Shown here piece by piece: positions 9,510-18,862 of a stretch of DNA of 64,000 nucleotides. The translations under genes and the position numbers were made by a program. The notes beneath the pieces are model-generated. The model made no database searches. It had not been told where the DNA came from and was given only the letters and a program-made list of their open reading frames with translations. This stretch comes from Rhizobium altiplani (GTDB lineage Bacteria; Pseudomonadota; Alphaproteobacteria; Rhizobiales; Rhizobiaceae), in the NCBI RefSeq assembly GCF_001542405.1, contig NZ_LNCD01000128.1, positions 1-64,000 of the forward strand, read 5' to 3'. Numbering within the stretch: position 1 is the first letter of the stretch; every line of letters starts with the position of its first letter.

Positions 9510-10309
9510 CCAGATCAGGAAACCACCATGATCGCTTTGGAATCGCACCAACGACAATGGTCCACGCCAAGGGCATCCGTAAATCCTATGGCCATCTCGA
9601 GGTCCTCAAGGGCGTTGACATGACGGTACCTGCGGGAACGGTTGCGTGCATCATTGGCCCATCTGGATCCGGAAAGAGCACATTCCTGCGGTGCATCAAC
9701 CACCTGGAAGAAATCAACGGCGGTTTGATGCTTGTCGACGGAGACTTTGTTGGCTACCGCCTTGAGGGAAATAGACTCTACGAACTTACGCCGAGTACGA
9801 TTTGCAAGCGCCGTGCCGAAATCGGGATGGTGTTCCAACAGTTCAACTTGTTTCCTCACATGACTGTGCTCGAAAATCTGATTGAGGCTCCTGTACGGGT
9901 GAAGCTGGAGCCCGTCGATCAGGCAACGTTTAATGCGATCGAACTGCTTAAGCGAGTGGGCCTTGCCGATAAGCGGGACGCGTATCCAAGACAGTTGTCG
10001 GGCGGCCAGCAACAGCGGGTCGCCATCGCCCGGGCGCTCGCGATGAACCCAAAGGTTTTGCTGTTTGATGAGCCGACATCCGCCCTTGACCCAGAACTGG
10101 TGGGCGAGGTGCTTGAGGTGATGAAAGGCCTGGCGCGTGAGGGCATTACAATGGTGGTCGTCACGCACGAAATCGGATTTGCGCGAGAGGTGGGCGATCA
10201 ACTGATTTTCATGGACGGCGGTGTCGTCGTTGAGGCGGGCGACCCGAGGGAAATGATTGCCAATCCTCAGTCTCCACGGACACGAGAATTTTTGGCACGA
10301 GTCCGTTGA
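9506..10309 (+). CDS. Polar amino-acid ABC importer ATPase (GlnQ/HisP type)
   Basis: A 267-residue single-domain ATPase with Walker A GPSGSGKST, Q-loop MVFQQFNLFPHMTVLEN, signature LSGGQQQR, Walker B VLLFDEPTSALDPE and switch histidine VVVTHEIGFAREVGD. All catalytic elements are intact. The ATG overlaps the permease stop (ATGA). An alternative start at 9557 would remove a 17-residue leader. It energises uptake of an amino acid or amino-acid-like compound together with the permease at 8568 and the binding protein at 12087. Confidence 0.92.
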   Translation: MTRSGNHHDRFGIAPTTMVHAKGIRKSYGHLEVLKGVDMTVPAGTVACIIGPSGSGKSTFLRCINHLEEINGGLMLVDGDFVGYRLEGNRLYELTPSTICKRRAEIGMVFQQFNLFPHMTVLENLIEAPVRVKLEPVDQATFNAIELLKRVGLADKRDAYPRQLSGGQQQRVAIARALAMNPKVLLFDEPTSALDPELVGEVLEVMKGLAREGITMVVVTHEIGFAREVGDQLIFMDGGVVVEAGDPREMIANPQSPRTREFLARVR

Positions 10310-10393
10310 CGACAGTGAACCGGTTAGTCCGAACCGTCGATCGGAATTGCCGGAATTAAGTCGGTTAATCGGTCCACATCATAGGGTCTACAT

Positions 10394-10861
10394 ATGACTT
10401 CGTCTTTCGAACAGCGCATCGTCGAACTGGGTATTGAATTGCCCAAACCGCCGAAACCGGTGGCGAGCTATGTTGCGACGCATCAGATCGGAAAACTCCT
10501 TTATATCTCGGGGCAGCTGTGTTTGGCGCCGGACGGGAAGCTTGTGGCGACAGGCTCACTCGGGGATAATGTTTCGGTTGAAAGTGGCATCCTTGCCGCG
10601 CGAGCGGCCGCAATAAATGTCGTGGCTCAAGCCAAGCAAGCACTTCAGGGCCTGGATAAAATCAAGCGGGTTGTTCGACTGGGCGGGTTCATTTCGGCAT
10701 CCCCTTCGTTTTCAGAGCACGCACGCGTCATGAACGGTGCCTCCGACCTCATTGTTGAAATTTTTGCCGAGCAAGGGCGCCATACGCGAAGCACAATTGG
10801 CGTTTCTTCCCTGCCATTGCAGGCCGCTGTTGAGGTCGAAGCGCTGTTTGAACTGCATTAA
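10394..10861 (+). CDS. RidA/YjgF family protein
   Basis: A 155-residue member of the RidA (YjgF/UK114) superfamily. These small trimeric proteins hydrolyse reactive enamine/imine intermediates released by PLP enzymes, or act as related deaminases. Typical elements are LLYISGQLC, the NVVAQAKQALQGLDKIKRVVRLGGF helix and SSLPLQAAVEVEALFEL at the end. It lacks the strict RidA arginine pattern RxxVQVxxLP, so it belongs to another Rid subgroup. It lies in an importer operon that also precedes an aminotransferase, a plausible source of reactive imines. Confidence 0.88.
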   Translation: MTSSFEQRIVELGIELPKPPKPVASYVATHQIGKLLYISGQLCLAPDGKLVATGSLGDNVSVESGILAARAAAINVVAQAKQALQGLDKIKRVVRLGGFISASPSFSEHARVMNGASDLIVEIFAEQGRHTRSTIGVSSLPLQAAVEVEALFELH

Positions 10862-10965
10862 CTCGCTGCCTAATGAAACGGTACCTCCGATCTCGCACGA
10901 AGATCGCTTGATAGGGGCTTTGCGTTGGCGAGCTGCAACGATGTGCGGTTTCGTCACGCCGGCTG

Positions 10966-11919
10966 TTAAAGCTCCAGACGCTTGTACACGCCCTGTTTCA
11001 GCATCCTCTGCTTCTCGGAAACGGTTCTGATCAAGTCGCGGAACCATCGGTGCCCGGGGTCGAGTTCATTTGCCTTGTCGAAGATCAGCGAAATCGTGAC
11101 ATCGGGAAGGGCCATTGGTGGAGGAACGATTACAGTCTCACTCTCTTCCGTGAGGGCAAGCAGCACACCGTCACCAAATACGGAAATCAGGTTGGTGCCT
11201 TTCATGACCCAGGGAGCGACCAGGTAATGAGGTATGGTTGCAACGACTTTCCTATTAAGACCGAGCCGCTGCAATGTGATGTCCGCTACCCCCGCCGCAA
11301 TTCCGTCCGCTGATATTTGAAGGTGTGGCGACGTGAGATAGCGATCCAACGTCATGTTGGTGAAGGCTGAATTTCCCTTCCAGCCGCCGCACACCATTGG
11401 ATCCCGCGAAAGCTCCATAACCTCGAAATTCTCAGCATCGAGCCTGGCGTTGCCAAGGACCGCGCACTCCACTTCGCGGCTCTTCAATGAACCGAGGGCA
11501 TCCGGTTCTCTGGCGTGAACAACATTCAAGGATGCCTTCGGGGCGAGCTTCGAGAATGTTTCGATCAATGCCGGCAGATAGGTGATCGCGGTATAGTCGG
11601 ACAGTCCTATGCGGAAATTCCTTGATGTGGTCGACGGGTCGAAATTCAGATGCCGGTCAACAGCAATCCGGATTTCATGCAGAGAGCGGGAGATAACCTC
11701 AGCCAACTCCTTCGCCCGGGCGGTGGGCTCCATAATCCCGGACTCTCGAGTGAAGAGCTCATCCTGAAAAACTTCGCGAAGTCTGCCAAGTGCATGGCTT
11801 ATAGCGGATTGCGTCCGTCCGAGCCGGTCGGCGGATCTCGTTACGCTCCGTTCCCGCATAAGGACATCAAACGTTCTCAGTAGGTTAAGATCGATATGGT
11901 TGAGGGAGAACTCGGTCAT
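10966..11919 (-). CDS. LysR-family transcriptional regulator
   Basis: A 317-residue LysR-type regulator. The winged helix-turn-helix is at about 8-67 (LNLLRTFDVLMRERSVTRSADRLGRTQSAISHALGRLRE), followed by a linker helix and a two-lobe inducer-binding domain. The N-terminal spacing resembles the NodD/NahR side of the family. It is transcribed away from the binding-protein gene at 12087, and the 167-bp gap between them carries two perfect palindromes, the usual LysR arrangement. It likely controls the amino-acid importer and the catabolic genes behind it, and its own expression. Confidence 0.9.
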   Translation of the reverse strand: MTEFSLNHIDLNLLRTFDVLMRERSVTRSADRLGRTQSAISHALGRLREVFQDELFTRESGIMEPTARAKELAEVISRSLHEIRIAVDRHLNFDPSTTSRNFRIGLSDYTAITYLPALIETFSKLAPKASLNVVHAREPDALGSLKSREVECAVLGNARLDAENFEVMELSRDPMVCGGWKGNSAFTNMTLDRYLTSPHLQISADGIAAGVADITLQRLGLNRKVVATIPHYLVAPWVMKGTNLISVFGDGVLLALTEESETVIVPPPMALPDVTISLIFDKANELDPGHRWFRDLIRTVSEKQRMLKQGVYKRLEL

Positions 11920-11976
11920 GCAGCAACCCTGGAAAGACGCATTAAAGGTCGACAGCTATACGGTGGCGCCCAAATT

Positions 11977-12039
11977 AGCAATGAATCTTGCTCATGTTGT
12001 CAATGCATATTTTCAATTCGATTCACATCATACGATGTG
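11977..12039. promoter_or_regulatory. Two palindromes, probable LysR operator and divergent promoter
   Basis: AGCAA-N6-TTGCT at 11977-11992 and CACATC-ATAC-GATGTG at 12024-12039 are perfect inverted repeats in the short gap between the divergent LysR gene and the binding-protein gene. Position and shape fit a LysR recognition and activation site pair. The assignment is by position only. Confidence 0.5.
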
Positions 12040-12086
12040 GTCTCCTCATGGTGCCAACGCCACCGATCAGATAAAAGGGGATCATC

Positions 12087-12926
12087 ATGAAGGCAGCGCA
12101 TCTTGGAATTTTCTTCGCAGCAGCGCTTGTGCAAAACGCCGTCGGAGCGGAGATTCCGCTGATCGACTCCGTCAAGTCATCGGGCACGTTCAGCATAGCG
12201 AGCGGCCTGGACTACGCGCCCTTCGAGTTCGTCGATCCTAACGGTCAGCCGGCAGGATTGGACGTAGATTTGGCGAATGCGGCTGCAAAGCTCATTTCGG
12301 TCAAGCTCGATATTCAGCGGATACCGTTTGCGTCCCAAATTCCCTCACTGGCAGCTGGAAGAGTGAAAGTCGCCTGGGCAACCTTCACTGTTAAAGAAGA
12401 TCGCTTGAGGCAGGTCGACTTCGTCACGTTTCTCCAGTCCGGGACCGTGGCAATGGTGCTTCCAGACAAGAAGGATAGCATCTCCGGCGCTCAAGACCTC
12501 TGTGGCATGCGAGTTGCAGTCCAGACAGGCTCGGCCGCCGATTTCACGGCCGACAAGCTCAGCGAGAGCTGCACGAAATCCAATCTGCCGAAAATCGAAA
12601 AGTTGATCTTTCCCGAGCAGAAAGACACGATCCAAGCGGTCTTAACCGGTAGGGTCGATGCCCGCTTCGACGATTCCACAGCAGCAGGGTACTACGAGCA
12701 GACAAGCAAGGGAAAGCTCGTCGTGGCCCCGGGTGTCTACGACATACTGCCGTTAGGTGTTGCCGTCCAGAAGGGCGATAAGGCGACCGCCGAAATGATG
12801 CAAGCCATCTTTCAGCAACTAATCGCCAATGGAGAGTACAAGGCTATCCTTGATAAATACGGCATGACTCTCGCGGCGGTCGAGAAGTCCCGTATCATCA
12901 CGTCGGTCAATGAGATTGCGGAATGA
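12087..12926 (+). CDS. Periplasmic amino-acid-type ABC binding protein
   Basis: A 279-residue SBP_bac_3 protein. A signal peptide (MKAAHLGIFFAAALVQNAVGA) is followed by the family ligand-site region GLDYAPFEFVDPNGQPAGLDVDLANAAA, and by the motif RVAVQTGSAADF at the domain crossover. The C-terminus EYKAILDKYGM is typical. The product would deliver a polar amino acid or related amine to the permease/ATPase at 8568-10309. The gene is read divergently from the LysR regulator and begins the run of catabolic genes that follows. Confidence 0.9.
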   Translation: MKAAHLGIFFAAALVQNAVGAEIPLIDSVKSSGTFSIASGLDYAPFEFVDPNGQPAGLDVDLANAAAKLISVKLDIQRIPFASQIPSLAAGRVKVAWATFTVKEDRLRQVDFVTFLQSGTVAMVLPDKKDSISGAQDLCGMRVAVQTGSAADFTADKLSESCTKSNLPKIEKLIFPEQKDTIQAVLTGRVDARFDDSTAAGYYEQTSKGKLVVAPGVYDILPLGVAVQKGDKATAEMMQAIFQQLIANGEYKAILDKYGMTLAAVEKSRIITSVNEIAE

Positions 12927-13054
12927 CACGATGGCGAGCGGATTCTCACGAGTCCGCTCGCTGTCCCCAACGCTTCGGCATGGTCTGCTGCGCCCGCGCT
13001 CACGAGACAACAGAACCTATGGAGATTCTGGGTGCATTTTGGACTGAGGTCACT

Positions 13055-14230
13055 ATGAACGCTGATGCTTACATAAAGCTCGACAAGTCTGAGCTCGCTA
13101 ATATCCGCGCGCAGTATCCGATTGTTGAAAAATGCATTTACTGGAACAATGCGGCCGTGTCCCCTATCTCGATCGGCGTGAGGGATGCTATTGCTCGGCA
13201 GGCGGCGCTCCATACCCTGGATACGTCCGGGATTACGGTCGCAAGCGGGCCGACACGAGATGAGGGCCGTCGCCTCGCAGCAAAGCTCGTAGGCTCAACT
13301 GCCGACCGGGTTGCCTACATTCAAAACACTTCGCATGGTCTATCGCTCGTCGCATTGGGTATTGACTGGAACGCTGGTGACAACATCGTTGTGCCGGAAC
13401 TAGAGTTTCCATCGAACTACCTAATCTGGGAATCGCTTTCCCGACACGGCGTCGAAGTTCGTAAGATGAAAGCGCGTGATGGAGCGCTGGCTCCTGATGA
13501 CCTTCGCCCGCTCGTTGACGTTAGGACAAAGCTGGTGGCGGTGAGTCATGTCCAATTCTACAGCGGGTTCCGTGTCGATCTTGCGGCGTTTTCGCAGATC
13601 TGCAGCGAATTCGACGCGCTTTTGGTGGTGGACGGTACGCAATCAGTTGGAGTGCTTAACATCGATATGGCGGCGGACGGGGTCGACGTGCTCGCTGTGA
13701 GCGCACATAAATGGATGCTCGGCCCAGTTGGAATCGGCTTCATCGCCTTCTCCGAGAAGGCATTCGCTCGCATCCGGCCAAGCATAGTGGGTTGGCTGAG
13801 CGTGAACGACGCGTTTTCGTTCCATCGCGTGCTCGATTTTCTTCCGGACGCTAGGAGATTTGAGCCTGGCACCGAAAATGGTCCCGGTGTTTTCGGTCTT
13901 GCCCGTCGACTTGAAGAGATCGACTCCATCGGCATGAAGCAGATCGAGGACTACGTCATGGAACTCGGAAACAAGATCCGGACGCAGGCGAAACGTGCAG
14001 GATACAACGTCATGAGCGATTGGCCGCCCCAATCCCAATCTGGCATCATTTTGGTCAGGAATTCGGCTATCCCGACGAGTGTCTTGTTCGAGCGCTTAAA
14101 TTCCGCCGGCATAAAGTGCAGCGTAAGAAACGATGCAATCCGCTTTTCTCCTCACTGCTACAGCAATGACGACGAACTCTCGTCGGTTTTCGACGTGCTA
14201 CGGAGCGCGTCGCAGTCTTATGCTGGGTAA
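13055..14230 (+). CDS. Class V aminotransferase / cysteine-desulfurase-like PLP enzyme
   Basis: A 391-residue fold-type I PLP enzyme of the class V family (isopenicillin N epimerase, NifS-like and phosphonate aminotransferase relatives). The PLP lysine is K219 in SAHKWMLGP. D193 (VVDGTQSVG) pairs with the ring nitrogen, and H166 is the stacking residue. GAGGT 6 nt upstream supports the ATG at 13055, whereas the longer in-frame start at 12923 overlaps the preceding gene. There is no desulfurase-type active-site cysteine loop that I can see, so amine or amino-acid chemistry is more likely. It probably acts on the compound imported by the upstream transporter. Confidence 0.82.
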   Translation: MNADAYIKLDKSELANIRAQYPIVEKCIYWNNAAVSPISIGVRDAIARQAALHTLDTSGITVASGPTRDEGRRLAAKLVGSTADRVAYIQNTSHGLSLVALGIDWNAGDNIVVPELEFPSNYLIWESLSRHGVEVRKMKARDGALAPDDLRPLVDVRTKLVAVSHVQFYSGFRVDLAAFSQICSEFDALLVVDGTQSVGVLNIDMAADGVDVLAVSAHKWMLGPVGIGFIAFSEKAFARIRPSIVGWLSVNDAFSFHRVLDFLPDARRFEPGTENGPGVFGLARRLEEIDSIGMKQIEDYVMELGNKIRTQAKRAGYNVMSDWPPQSQSGIILVRNSAIPTSVLFERLNSAGIKCSVRNDAIRFSPHCYSNDDELSSVFDVLRSASQSYAG

Positions 14231-14367
14231 AGAGCTGTTAAACGGTCATCGCTGAGCGGCCTTGATCGTCTGGACGTGGTCCAGGCCCACTTCCACTCCA
14301 AGGACCCTAAGAACACGGATTATCAGATCACCGCTGTTTAGGATCCGGACTGAAGGGTTCCCCCAGA

Positions 14368-14398
14368 GACCGAGCAGGGCAGGACAGTCTGCTCGGTC
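14368..14398 (+). terminator. Hairpin, possible terminator after the aminotransferase gene
   Basis: GACCGAGCAG at 14368-14377 pairs perfectly with CTGCTCGGTC at 14389-14398 across an 11-nt loop. Only a short mixed T stretch follows, so it is a candidate terminator or processing site and not a textbook one. Confidence 0.45.
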
Positions 14399-14466
14399 AT
14401 CTTTGCCCGTCTTGGCAAAAGCTTGCCAACCACACCAGACTATCTTGACGCTCGCCGATGCTCGAT

Positions 14467-14500
14467 ATACTACTTGGTCTAATTACATACCGTTTAGTTT
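14467..14500. promoter_or_regulatory. Tandem TetR-type palindromes upstream of the GMC operon
   Basis: ATACT-actt-GGTCT at 14467-14480 and ATACC-gttt-AGTTT at 14487-14500 lie 20 bp apart. They match the RTACT-N4-RGTAT pattern found before many genes in the 43.6-63.5 kb block at 9/10 and 8/10 positions, with the same 20-bp period. They end 48 bp before the start of the GMC gene, where a repressor would act. Whether the same TetR protein binds here is inference. Confidence 0.45.
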
Positions 14501-14548
14501 GCGCGGCTTGTAATCGTGATTCGGCCGGGGTATCTGGAGCGAAAACCT

Positions 14549-16213
14549 ATGCAGCAGGAATACGATTTTATCGTTGTAGGCGGTGGCTCGGCCGGATGCG
14601 CGTTAGCTTCTAGATTGAGTGAGGTCGCCTCCGTGGACGTCCTGCTGGTTGAAGCAGGTCCGGACGCGAACCCGTGGCAGATCCGCATGCCGCTTGCAGT
14701 CGACGGCCTCCTGAACGCCACTACGTATAATTGGAACTTCCAGTCAGAAGCAGAAGCAGGCCTTGAGGGCCGGAGAATAACACACCCCAGAGGACGTGTC
14801 TTGGGCGGCTCCTCCGCGATCAACGGAATGGTCTACACGAGGGGAAATCCTCAAGATTACGACAGTTGGCGCGATGAGAACGGATGCACGGGTTGGGGCT
14901 ATGCCGATGTGCTTCCATATTTCATGCGAATGGAAACCGCCAAAGCCGGCGACGACCGCTATAGAGGAAGAAGTGGACCGCTGGAAGTAACTCGCCCCAA
15001 GCCCTCAAACCCATTGAACCAAGCGTTTCTAGATGCCGGCAAAGCTCTCGGATATCCATTGTCAGACGACTCCAATGGACCTCAGCATGAGGGCTTTGCC
15101 GTGGCCGAGCAGACGATCGTCAACGGTCGGCGAAACAGTTCCGCAGCCGCATTCCTAAGCGCAGCTGTGAGAAGCCGGCCGAATCTGACGATCAATTCTG
15201 GCAATCCCGTTGAAAGGGTTTTCTTCGAGGGAAGGCGGGCGGTCGGCGTCAGATGCTGCACTAGAAACGGGCCGAGAGACTTTCGCGTTCGCCGCGAAGT
15301 CATTCTTTGCGCAGGGGGTGTCGGGTCGCCTCATATTTTGCTTCTCTCCGGCGTCGGCCCTGCAGAGCAACTCCGCAAGAATGGTATTCCTGTGGTTCAC
15401 GATAGAAGTGCGGTGGGAGCGAACCTTCAAGATCATCTCGATCTGCCAATCCAGTACCGATGCAAGCAGCCTATCAGTCTAAGGCGGAGCGCGGAATGGC
15501 CTCGGAAGGCATTTGTTGGGATAAATTGGTTTCTATTCAAACGGGGCGTAGCCGCAAGCAACCAATTTGAGGTCAGCGCATATGTCCGCAGCCGCCCCGG
15601 CATCTCGAAGCCAAATTTGAAATTTGAGTTTTTTCCGCTCAGCATTTCGCACTCGAACTACAAGCCCTATCCGGAGGAGGCGTTTCAGGTGCACTGTACC
15701 TTGGAGACGTCCCATGCCCGTGGGAGTATAAGCCTCCGCACCGCTGATCCTTCGGACAAGCCCGTCCTGCATTTCAACTATCTTTCGGACGATCGTGACA
15801 TGGAAACGTTTCGCGAGGGGATCGGGTTGGTTCGCGAGTTAATAGCTTCGCCCCCGTTTGACGAATTCCGAGGCGCCGAAATCGAACCAGGAAGAGACGT
15901 ACAGAGTAAGGAAGCGCTGGACCAGTGGATCCGGCATCGCGCCACCACCGCTTACCACATCTCCAGCACATGCAGTATGGGACGAGCGGACGACCCCAAC
16001 GCGGTGGTGAGCCCCGAGCTCAAAGTGCATGGAATCGAGGGGCTGCGAGTCGCAGATAGTTCTGTGATGCCGGTGATCGTGACGTCCAACCTGAACGCGA
16101 CCGCGATCATGATCGGTGACCGAGCAGCGGATTTCTGTCTCGGCCGACCGCAACTTAGCCCGTCTAACGAACCGTATTGGGTGAACCCTGATTGGCAAAG
16201 TAGCCAGCGGTGA
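14549..16213 (+). CDS. GMC-family FAD oxidoreductase (choline dehydrogenase-like)
   Basis: A 554-residue glucose-methanol-choline oxidoreductase. The FAD-binding motif GGGSAG is at 11-16, then GRVLGGSSAINGMVYTRGNPQDYD (the GMC signature 1 region), CAGGVGSPHILLLSGVGP (signature 2) and a C-terminal TAYHISSTCSMG with the active-site histidine, then NLNATAIMIGDRAAD. Family members oxidise alcohols and pass electrons to quinone or oxygen. GGAG at 14536-14539 supports the ATG at 14549. It starts an operon with the MDR reductase, a GlcD-type enzyme, a molybdoenzyme and an aldehyde dehydrogenase. An alcohol-to-aldehyde step feeding the aldehyde dehydrogenase at 21634 is plausible. Confidence 0.88.
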   Translation: MQQEYDFIVVGGGSAGCALASRLSEVASVDVLLVEAGPDANPWQIRMPLAVDGLLNATTYNWNFQSEAEAGLEGRRITHPRGRVLGGSSAINGMVYTRGNPQDYDSWRDENGCTGWGYADVLPYFMRMETAKAGDDRYRGRSGPLEVTRPKPSNPLNQAFLDAGKALGYPLSDDSNGPQHEGFAVAEQTIVNGRRNSSAAAFLSAAVRSRPNLTINSGNPVERVFFEGRRAVGVRCCTRNGPRDFRVRREVILCAGGVGSPHILLLSGVGPAEQLRKNGIPVVHDRSAVGANLQDHLDLPIQYRCKQPISLRRSAEWPRKAFVGINWFLFKRGVAASNQFEVSAYVRSRPGISKPNLKFEFFPLSISHSNYKPYPEEAFQVHCTLETSHARGSISLRTADPSDKPVLHFNYLSDDRDMETFREGIGLVRELIASPPFDEFRGAEIEPGRDVQSKEALDQWIRHRATTAYHISSTCSMGRADDPNAVVSPELKVHGIEGLRVADSSVMPVIVTSNLNATAIMIGDRAADFCLGRPQLSPSNEPYWVNPDWQSSQR

Positions 16214-16270
16214 CAGCGCAACTTTCGTTAAGCAAGCACTCCAGCGATCACGCCAAGTGGGAGACATTTA

Positions 16271-17398
16271 ATGATCAAGACAAATAAGGTTCCGGAAAAG
16301 ATGCGTGCCGTTGTCCTTACTGGCTTTGGAGGAATCGACAAGCTTCAATATCGAGACGACGTCGCCGTCCCAAAGCCCGGTCGTGGAGAGGTATTGATAC
16401 GCGTCGGTGCTTGCGGAATGAATAACACTGACATCAATCTTCGCACCAGATGGTACGATCGCGAGGTGAACGAGAGCCTTTCCGAAGATGTCGGACTGAA
16501 AGGAGCGGGCGATGCAAGAGGGGACACGAGCACGCGCGGTACTTGGAAAGAAGAGACAATAGTATTTCCGAGAATCCAGGGCGCTGCCGTGGTCGGTACG
16601 ATTGCAGGTGTAGGAGTAGCTGTTGCGGAAAGCAGGATCGGCGAACGTGTGATTATCGACCCGCAGGTTCGCGATCTCTCACTGCCTAACCGTGCACAAC
16701 TCGTCGCCTATCTCGGCGGCGAGAGGGACGGGGGGTACGCTGAATATACCGTGGTGCACGATGAAAACGCTCACGCGATCCAATCACACCTCTCGGATGC
16801 AGAGCTTGCAACCTTTCCGACGTCCTACGATACCGCGGAGGAGATGCTTGTTAGAGCACGATTGCAAGAAGGTGAAACCGTGATTGTTACCGGAGCCGCT
16901 GGAGGTGTGGGTACTGCACTCGTTCAGCTTTCCCTGATCCGTGGCGCTAAGGTTATCGCCATCGCGGGAGCTGCTAAAGAAGAACGACTACGTGCCCTCG
17001 GTGCGAATCATTTCGTGGCACGTGAGAAGGAAAATGTCCGCGAAGCCATCGAGGCGATCGCAGGGGACCGTGCCATCGACGTTATCGCCGATGTTGTCGG
17101 TGGGCCCTTCTTTACCGACAGCCTCAAACTGCTTCGCCGGGGCGGGCGCTATACCACCGCGGGTGCTCTAGCGGGCCCGATACAGTCCATCGATCTTCGG
17201 GACCTGATCTACAAAGATTTGGAGATGTTCGGCATCACATGCCCGACGCCCGACACCTTCAAAGCGGTAATCGATCATGTAGTCGCTGGCAGACTCAAGC
17301 CTTTGATCGAGAGAACCTATCAGCTTCAGGAAATGGCGCTAGCCCAAACGGAGTTGCTCAAGCGTAACCACGTAGGCAAGCTCGTTATCGTTCCGTAA
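16271..17398 (+). CDS. Zinc-independent MDR-family quinone reductase/alcohol dehydrogenase
   Basis: A 375-residue medium-chain dehydrogenase/reductase. The GroES-like N-domain (RAVVLTGFGGIDKLQYRDD) is followed by the Rossmann domain with GAAGGVGTALVQL, the NAD(P)H-binding turn. The catalytic zinc ligand pattern of true alcohol dehydrogenases is incomplete: C and N replace the usual C-x-x-D/S-H set in ACGMNNTDIN. A quinone-reductase or enoyl-reductase role therefore fits better. An insertion of about 35 charged residues at roughly 62-95 makes it longer than the typical 325-340 residues. It follows the GMC gene by 57 bp. Confidence 0.8.
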   Translation: MIKTNKVPEKMRAVVLTGFGGIDKLQYRDDVAVPKPGRGEVLIRVGACGMNNTDINLRTRWYDREVNESLSEDVGLKGAGDARGDTSTRGTWKEETIVFPRIQGAAVVGTIAGVGVAVAESRIGERVIIDPQVRDLSLPNRAQLVAYLGGERDGGYAEYTVVHDENAHAIQSHLSDAELATFPTSYDTAEEMLVRARLQEGETVIVTGAAGGVGTALVQLSLIRGAKVIAIAGAAKEERLRALGANHFVAREKENVREAIEAIAGDRAIDVIADVVGGPFFTDSLKLLRRGGRYTTAGALAGPIQSIDLRDLIYKDLEMFGITCPTPDTFKAVIDHVVAGRLKPLIERTYQLQEMALAQTELLKRNHVGKLVIVP

Positions 17399-17446
17399 CA
17401 GGAACGACACGAGTGCAAAGACAGACGCACTTCGCGTGAGAAAATC

Positions 17447-18862
17447 ATGAACCCTACCGAAACAGCCGTTGCAAGCTTACCGCCCGAAATCGTAGTGCTC
17501 GACCAAGACATTATCAGCAAGTACGTCACTGACTTCCGCCAGCTCTATTCTGGACGTACTTATGCAGTATTGCGGCCGCGCAGCGTGGAAGAGGTGCAAC
17601 TTATCGCCTCAACACTGTTGAAACACCGGGTTCCAATTGTTCCGCAAGGGGGCAACACTAGCTACTGCACGGCCGCCACGCCCGATCGCAGTGGAAGCGA
17701 GGTGGTGGTCAGTCTCGAACGGCTGAACAAGGTGAGGGAAGTCGATGCCGGCAACCTGTCAATGACCGTAGACGCTGGTTGTATACTTAGTACGCTACAC
17801 GAGGCGGCTTTTGATAAAGACCTGCTGTTCCCACTTAGCCTAGGCTCACAGCAATCGTGTCAAATCGGGGGAAACATCTCGACCAACGCGGGGGGAATTG
17901 CGGTCATAAAATATGGCATGACCAGGGACATCGTCCTGGGCCTCGAAGTCGTTCTCCCAGACGGATCGCTATTGACTGATCTCAGCCCGCTCAGGAAGAA
18001 CAATTCCGGTTATGACGTGAAGCAGCTGTTTATCGGGGCAGAGGGAACGCTCGGAATCATCACTGGCGCATCGTTGAAGCTTGCGCGAAAGCCGAGGACC
18101 ATTGTCACGGCTTTTCTTGCTATCGCCGACGTATCCGAACTTCCGAAGTTGCTGGATAGGGCTCAAAGGTTCACCGGTGAATCGATTACCTCGTTCGAAT
18201 ATATTTCTCGAAACTCCTTGGAACTGCTGATTGCCAAGCGCACGAGCCTCCGTCACCCACTTGCGGCACCCTCCGAGCACTACGTCCTTCTAGAAGCAGC
18301 GACTTCGTCTCACCTCCTCGACATAAAGGGCGCTTTGGACGCCTTGTTGGAAGAGCTGATGATCGAAGGGCTTGTGGTGGATGGCGCGGTTGCTTCCAGC
18401 GAGGAACAACGGAATCACTTCTGGCACCTTCGGGAGAATATACCGGAAGGCGAGGTCCTGAACGGCGGTTCTGTGAAACACGATATCTCTATTCGAACCT
18501 CACGGCTGGGCACTTTCATCGAGCAAGCATCGCAACTCGTGCTCTCTAACGCGCCGGATTCAATCCTTTCGATTTATGGTCACGTCGGAGACGGCAACGT
18601 GCACTTCAATGTCGTCCCGCCCGCAAATGCCGTGCCCTCGGAATTCAAGAAGAAATTTGAGCTAACCGTGTCGCCGCTCATCTACGATCTGGTTGCCTCG
18701 ACAGGAGGCTCGTTCAGTGCCGAGTACGGCATTGGCCGGGTCAAACTGCATCTGCTTGCAAAATATGGCAATGCTACAAAAGTCGCGACAATGAAGAAGA
18801 TCAAGGATGCGCTCGATCCGACTGGATACATGAACCCCGGCAAAGTGGTTGCGCCGAGCTAA
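17447..18862 (+). CDS. FAD-binding D-2-hydroxyacid dehydrogenase (GlcD/D2HGDH type)
   Basis: A 471-residue FAD-linked oxidase of the glycolate oxidase subunit D / D-lactate and D-2-hydroxyglutarate dehydrogenase group. The PP-loop FAD-binding part has VPQGGNTSYC and GGNISTNAGG, with YGMTRDIVLGLEVVLPDGS next. The FAD-oxidase C-domain has the metal-site pattern GHVGDGNVHFN and the family end SAEYGIGRVK. It oxidises an alpha-hydroxy acid and would pass electrons to ETF or quinone. It sits 48 bp behind the MDR gene in the same operon. Confidence 0.85.
   Translation: MNPTETAVASLPPEIVVLDQDIISKYVTDFRQLYSGRTYAVLRPRSVEEVQLIASTLLKHRVPIVPQGGNTSYCTAATPDRSGSEVVVSLERLNKVREVDAGNLSMTVDAGCILSTLHEAAFDKDLLFPLSLGSQQSCQIGGNISTNAGGIAVIKYGMTRDIVLGLEVVLPDGSLLTDLSPLRKNNSGYDVKQLFIGAEGTLGIITGASLKLARKPRTIVTAFLAIADVSELPKLLDRAQRFTGESITSFEYISRNSLELLIAKRTSLRHPLAAPSEHYVLLEAATSSHLLDIKGALDALLEELMIEGLVVDGAVASSEEQRNHFWHLRENIPEGEVLNGGSVKHDISIRTSRLGTFIEQASQLVLSNAPDSILSIYGHVGDGNVHFNVVPPANAVPSEFKKKFELTVSPLIYDLVASTGGSFSAEYGIGRVKLHLLAKYGNATKVATMKKIKDALDPTGYMNPGKVVAPS

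Larger units (their letters stand above)
14231..14548 (+). other. Intergenic region with hairpin and operator-like repeats
   Basis: About 320 bp between the aminotransferase and the GMC oxidoreductase. It contains a strong hairpin at 14368-14398 and a tandem palindrome at 14467-14500. Positions 14250-14340 have a short open frame ending in HFHSKDPKNTDYQITAV that I do not recognise. The hairpin followed by the palindrome suggests that a new transcription unit begins here. Confidence 0.5.
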
